Positions 60,173 through 64,000 of a DNA stretch of 64,000 nucleotides are shown in pieces (the stretch's first letter is position 1; every line of letters starts with the position of its first letter). The notes beneath the pieces were generated by a model that saw only the letters and a program-made list of their open reading frames with translations, ran no database searches and had not been told where the DNA came from. The position numbers were made by a program, and so were the translations under genes. The DNA is from Polytrichum commune (Eukaryota > Streptophyta > Polytrichopsida > Polytrichales > Polytrichaceae), in assembly GCA_950295325.1 (NCBI GenBank), contig OX485808.1, positions 21,536,527 through 21,600,526 on the forward strand, written 5' to 3'.

Positions 60173-62485
60173 AGTGGATTTGTAATGGGGTCCAAGACCG
60201 AAGAAACTATGAAACTCAGCACTCATAGTGGTTGAAAACAAGATTTTGGACATAAAGAGTTTACTCTAGGGTTTGAGTCCAAAGTATGAGAAAAATTAAA
60301 TTTTTGTTAAGGTGGCAACATTTTTTTTACAAATCTTGCCATGTAGTCCCAACTTGAGAAAATATTCCACCCAATTGCATCGACCAAACTTCGAGGTTGG
60401 ATGTAATCTTGAGTTCCAAACAAAGGTCTATGGAGGGGTGTTTGGGATCTCAAGTTTCTTGGACCTTGACCCTTCTGTAAATCAGAGCCATGGCAGGTGG
60501 GTGGGTCAACTCGGATCACTCATGCTGCAAGATTCCCCCACAACTTTAAATTCTCAAGTCCATATTGGTTGATTTTGGGTTTACCTTGGACCAATGCTTA
60601 AGTTTGTTACCTTCACACCAAATCTAAAGTAATTTTGAAAATTTCAAATGTACCAACTGAAAATTAACTAGCATAAGTACATGTCCACAAAATTGTAGGT
60701 CAATCCAACCACATGTTCATTATTTGTTGAAGGTCAAACATTGACATCTACCCATTTCCACATAAACATATGTAGTGACGCACAGCTCCGCCACCATTGA
60801 CGGGAACTTGAATATAGAAAATATTTATTATTTCCAATAATAGGCTCAATGCAAGTTATTGGAATAAGTAAATTATTTAACTATTGAGTAGCCTTATTGG
60901 TAAATAAAACTGGTATTAATATTGTTTTAATCTTTAGACTTTTGAATTGAATATCTGCAAAAGCCAAAAAAGGAAAATATGATATAAATATAGTGTAGGT
61001 TTTGTATAGAAAGGATAATATATTACTATAAAAAAAATTGTCGGTTGGTATTTTGTGAATTATCTTAGTTTCAAAGTAGATCGTTGATAGAATGCATTAT
61101 TTTGTGTTAATTTGAAAATAAATTCAACTAATATGCACTCATTTGTGAAAATCTTGTGCATAAGTTAGTGCCTTGTGTTGTCTTTGTGCTAATACTTAAG
61201 TTGTGGCCACTTGGAAAACAACATGGTAACAACCCAAATCAAGAAAATCTTGGAATCTAACATTCTAAATTTGTATAAGGATGGTCTATCATTTATGTAT
61301 TAACTTCAATCGTCTCCACTCAAATTCACATGAGTCAAATGAAATTTATTTTATCTCAATTTTGGAGTTTTTCTCAAACTTAAGGATTTTTCATATTAGA
61401 TGCAAAAACCACCTTGGCAAAACCCTACATGTCTAAGGCTTTCCCAACAATCCTAAGCATGTATTTGACATGCAAATACTTTAAGAGATCTTAGCCCAAC
61501 ACACAAAACAAATATACATTCATCAATCTTAAAAACATGATTTCAGAATTTGATACCCAAATTGTTGGCAATTATTGTAGTTATAGAACCCATTCCTACA
61601 ACAAATTATATATATCAATCCAAAATTATGTTCATTCATCAAAACCCATGTATTTCACCCAATTTATATGAGATAGTAAAAGTTATGTCCAATAAAACAA
61701 TAACAAGGTTGAAATTAGTCATAAATTTGTAAGATCACATCTGCTTTGCCATTTTTCAACTAGATGTTTGGTTTTGACTACAATAAATCTCAAAGACGAA
61801 TGACCCACTTTTAAGCTTGAGCATGCCGAGTTCTAGTGGGGGGTGGAGAGGCCTATGGTGATGCCCTTACATGTGCTCAAACGGCACGGGTCACACTAGA
61901 TATCCTTGATTGTGGTGGCGTTTGAGTAAGGTCAAGGAAAGTTGATCACACTTATCCACAATTCCTTATGATGGAGATTCAAATTCTTGCTCTTCATTGC
62001 TCTTGATATCGTCACCCACTTGGGGTACATCGGTCTCACTACCTTTGCAATCATTCCGTTAATTGGACCAATTTGTGTCTCCATTGAGCAAGATTGGACT
62101 ATTTTTGGTTTTTAAACGTTTGAAAATTTATGCAAAGCTCACACTTGCATTGCTATACCCCTTGCTTTAATTTTGAGCCAATTTGAGCCATCCTAGATGA
62201 AAATTGGTATATTGTGTTTCCAATACACAAATTTTGTTTCTTCTGTATTATTTTCATTTTCAATTTGAATCCTAGGCAAAGCTTTGATGTACTTGAGTTG
62301 GTACGATTTGGAAAGTTGGTTTTGTATAATCTATGTCTTTGGGATGGCAATTCTCAGAATATGAGTGGAAAATTCTAAAAATTGAATTGTTGTGGACATT
62401 ACAAAACCCTAAAGGCGTAGCTCATATGCAAATTGTTATACTTTGGAACCCTAGGTTGTAGTTTTGGATAGTATATTGCTTTGTG
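60173..62485. other. Intergenic region upstream of the ubiquitin-like gene
   Basis: AT-rich, with no long open frame or recognised repeat. The promoter of the gene starting at 62486 should lie at its right end; no clear TATA box was picked out. Confidence 0.45.
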
Positions 62486-64000
62486 ATGGAAAATTTGAAA
62501 ATACGTGTGAGGGCGGCAACAGGTGGTCCCACATTGAAAATCCAAGTTCCACCTCCATATTCTCTGCAAGCTTTGAAGGACATTGTTGCTTCCCAAATTG
62601 GCCAGCCAACATCGTCATTTCATGTCTCACTTAACAAGAAGGCTCCCATTGACGGGCCATTGAATGCACTCCTCTCTGATTTTGGAATCATCAAAGGAGA
62701 TTTACTTTTTTATATTCCTACTACAACAACAAGTTGTACTCCCCTTTCCATCATCACGGTGAGTAGTGTGATCATCAAATTGATGTTAGTTTATTATCTT
62801 CACTCTTGCACTCGAAGATGATCGTTAATTAGGGTTTTGTGTATGGGAATTTCAAAGTAGTTCATAAACTTGAACCACGCTTGTAATCAAAAAAGTTCTC
62901 AATTCAACTAGGATGCAATGAGTTGAGCCCTATGTTGTTATGACATGTGTTAGGTCCACTTACATTTCAATTTTGGAAGGTTCAAAATGGAAGATGTTAT
63001 TGAAGTGTCCTAAAATCCACATGCTTACTATAATAATTTTACCAGCAAAACCTATTAAATTTCAAGATCTTAATATGCTAGCATCATTGTGACGACAAGT
63101 CATTGTATGCAAGTTGAACATCCAAATTGTAGCATAATTTGATGATTTTTTTGTAGTGTCTTGTTGACAAATATTTGTTCATGATGAAGGTTTGTATTTG
63201 ATCCCCATTTAATCAATTCTATGTAAACTTCAACTCTTTCTAGGCACATTCATTTCGATTGATTCTCTAATCAAAGTTGCTAGATAATTGGTGACCATAT
63301 CTCAAGCAAGTACTAGTGTATATAAGTCTTGATATGCAGTTGGGATTCTAGTCAAATAAATGTCATGTTGTAATGCAAAACATTCTTTGAAAAGATCTTT
63401 GAAAACCAAAGAAGCAATTTACAATGTGGAGTTGGGTTTGCTAACTTCAATTGTCTTTGGGGGGTAACATCATTTGGTAGGAATCAAATGAATGAGAATA
63501 TTAGGTCAAGTTTCAAGCTTGAAGCATCTAACTCTCTCAATTCCAAGCTCTCAAATTCCAATGTGGTTGCTTGAAAATGTTAATTACCCAAATATCTCCA
63601 CTATGATTGGGCGAGTCATATTAATATAGTGCACGGGGAGATAATTGCTAAGAAGATATGGGAGAAGAGAATATGACATGCCATTATTTTTGCTAAGACT
63701 CGTGTTTTATTTTTACTTTTATTTTTATTTTTATTTTATTAGCACCATATGCATATGTTGAAATGGAATCACCAAAAGATCCATATTCAAACAGAATTTG
63801 AGTAATAAGGGGAATAATGAGGACATTGTTCTTGGACTATTCATTAGACCTACGAAGCATGGCATGATGGCCAAGTAATCTCATGGAAGCTTAGGTTGAA
63901 CTAAATTTCATCAATTCATGCACTCAAGTTTCATTGTTGTTACTCTTGTAATGTGCAGAATGTTGAATCTGCTGATTTCAAGGTTTTGCGAAATTTGACC
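62486..64000 (+). CDS. Protein with ubiquitin-like N-terminal domain (5' part)
   Basis: Exon 1 (62486-62758, 91 codons) ends at a consensus donor, ACG/GTGAGT. After an intron of about 1.2 kb, exon 2 begins at 63959 following ATGTGCAG and runs in phase 0 (NVESADFKVLRNLT) off the window edge. Exon 1 encodes a ubiquitin-like fold: KIRVRAATGGPTLKIQVP, SLQALKDIVASQIG, FHVSLNKKAPIDGP and LLSDFGIIKGDLLFYI. This resembles the N-terminal domain of plant F-box proteins of the SKIP22 type and related proteasome-linked proteins, in which the strands K-R-R...TLKI-VP and GI-x-GDL-FY are conserved. The rest of the protein is needed to decide. The ATG at 62486 is preferred, as no upstream ATG in frame gives the domain. 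Confidence 0.65.

Overview
The window looks like nuclear DNA of a land plant. Predicted genes have several exons with GT-AG introns, the transposons are of plant PIF/Harbinger, CACTA (En/Spm) and hAT types, a fragment of mitochondrial processing peptidase beta is present, and the window ends in a plant-type ubiquitin-like N-terminal exon. A phage-type (GH24-like) secreted lysozyme gene would be unusual in flowering plants and hints at a non-seed plant (moss, lycophyte or fern). That is an inference; the species cannot be fixed from the sequence alone.

Layout. 1-1129 (minus): part of a gene for a tandem-repeat protein with a His/Cys-rich motif. 2137-6490 (minus): a five-exon gene for a 1245-residue protein with one IQ motif, with possible upstream exons to 7267. 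9960-10190: Harbinger transposase relic. 10300-12690: unassigned repetitive DNA with a recurring GGCAAT motif. 13097-13738: shuffled MPP-beta exons. 15777-17975: decayed hAT transposase. 18679-24451: decayed CACTA-like element with a TNP2/DUF4216 relic, a SANT-like relic and a nested hAT-type MITE. 24720-26060: degenerate repeats. 26608-26942: small TA-flanked MITE. 28275-29312 (minus): three-exon lysozyme-like gene. 30305-35174: an apparently complete PIF/Harbinger element with open transposase and Myb/SANT-like genes. 39190-44848: CACTA element. 44852-56694: gene-poor, with a RING-containing gene relic and repeats. 56695-60169: second PIF/Harbinger element, with perfect terminal repeats but stop codons in both genes. 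62486-64000 (plus): 5' end of a gene with a ubiquitin-like N-terminus.

Most notable item: in the CACTA element at 39190-44848, a SET-domain segment lies in the same reading frame as the upstream transposase-associated zinc-binding exon and joins, through a phase-0 intron, to the TNP2 transposase exon. The ancestral product would have been a zinc-binding domain, SET domain and TNP2 transposase in one chain. This copy has seven in-frame stops and is dead, so an intact relative elsewhere would have to be found.

Host genes supported here are the IQ protein, the lysozyme-like protein, the ubiquitin-like gene and possibly the repeat protein. Most of the rest is transposons of different ages or unassigned intergenic DNA. 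No tRNA, rRNA or CRISPR locus was recognised.
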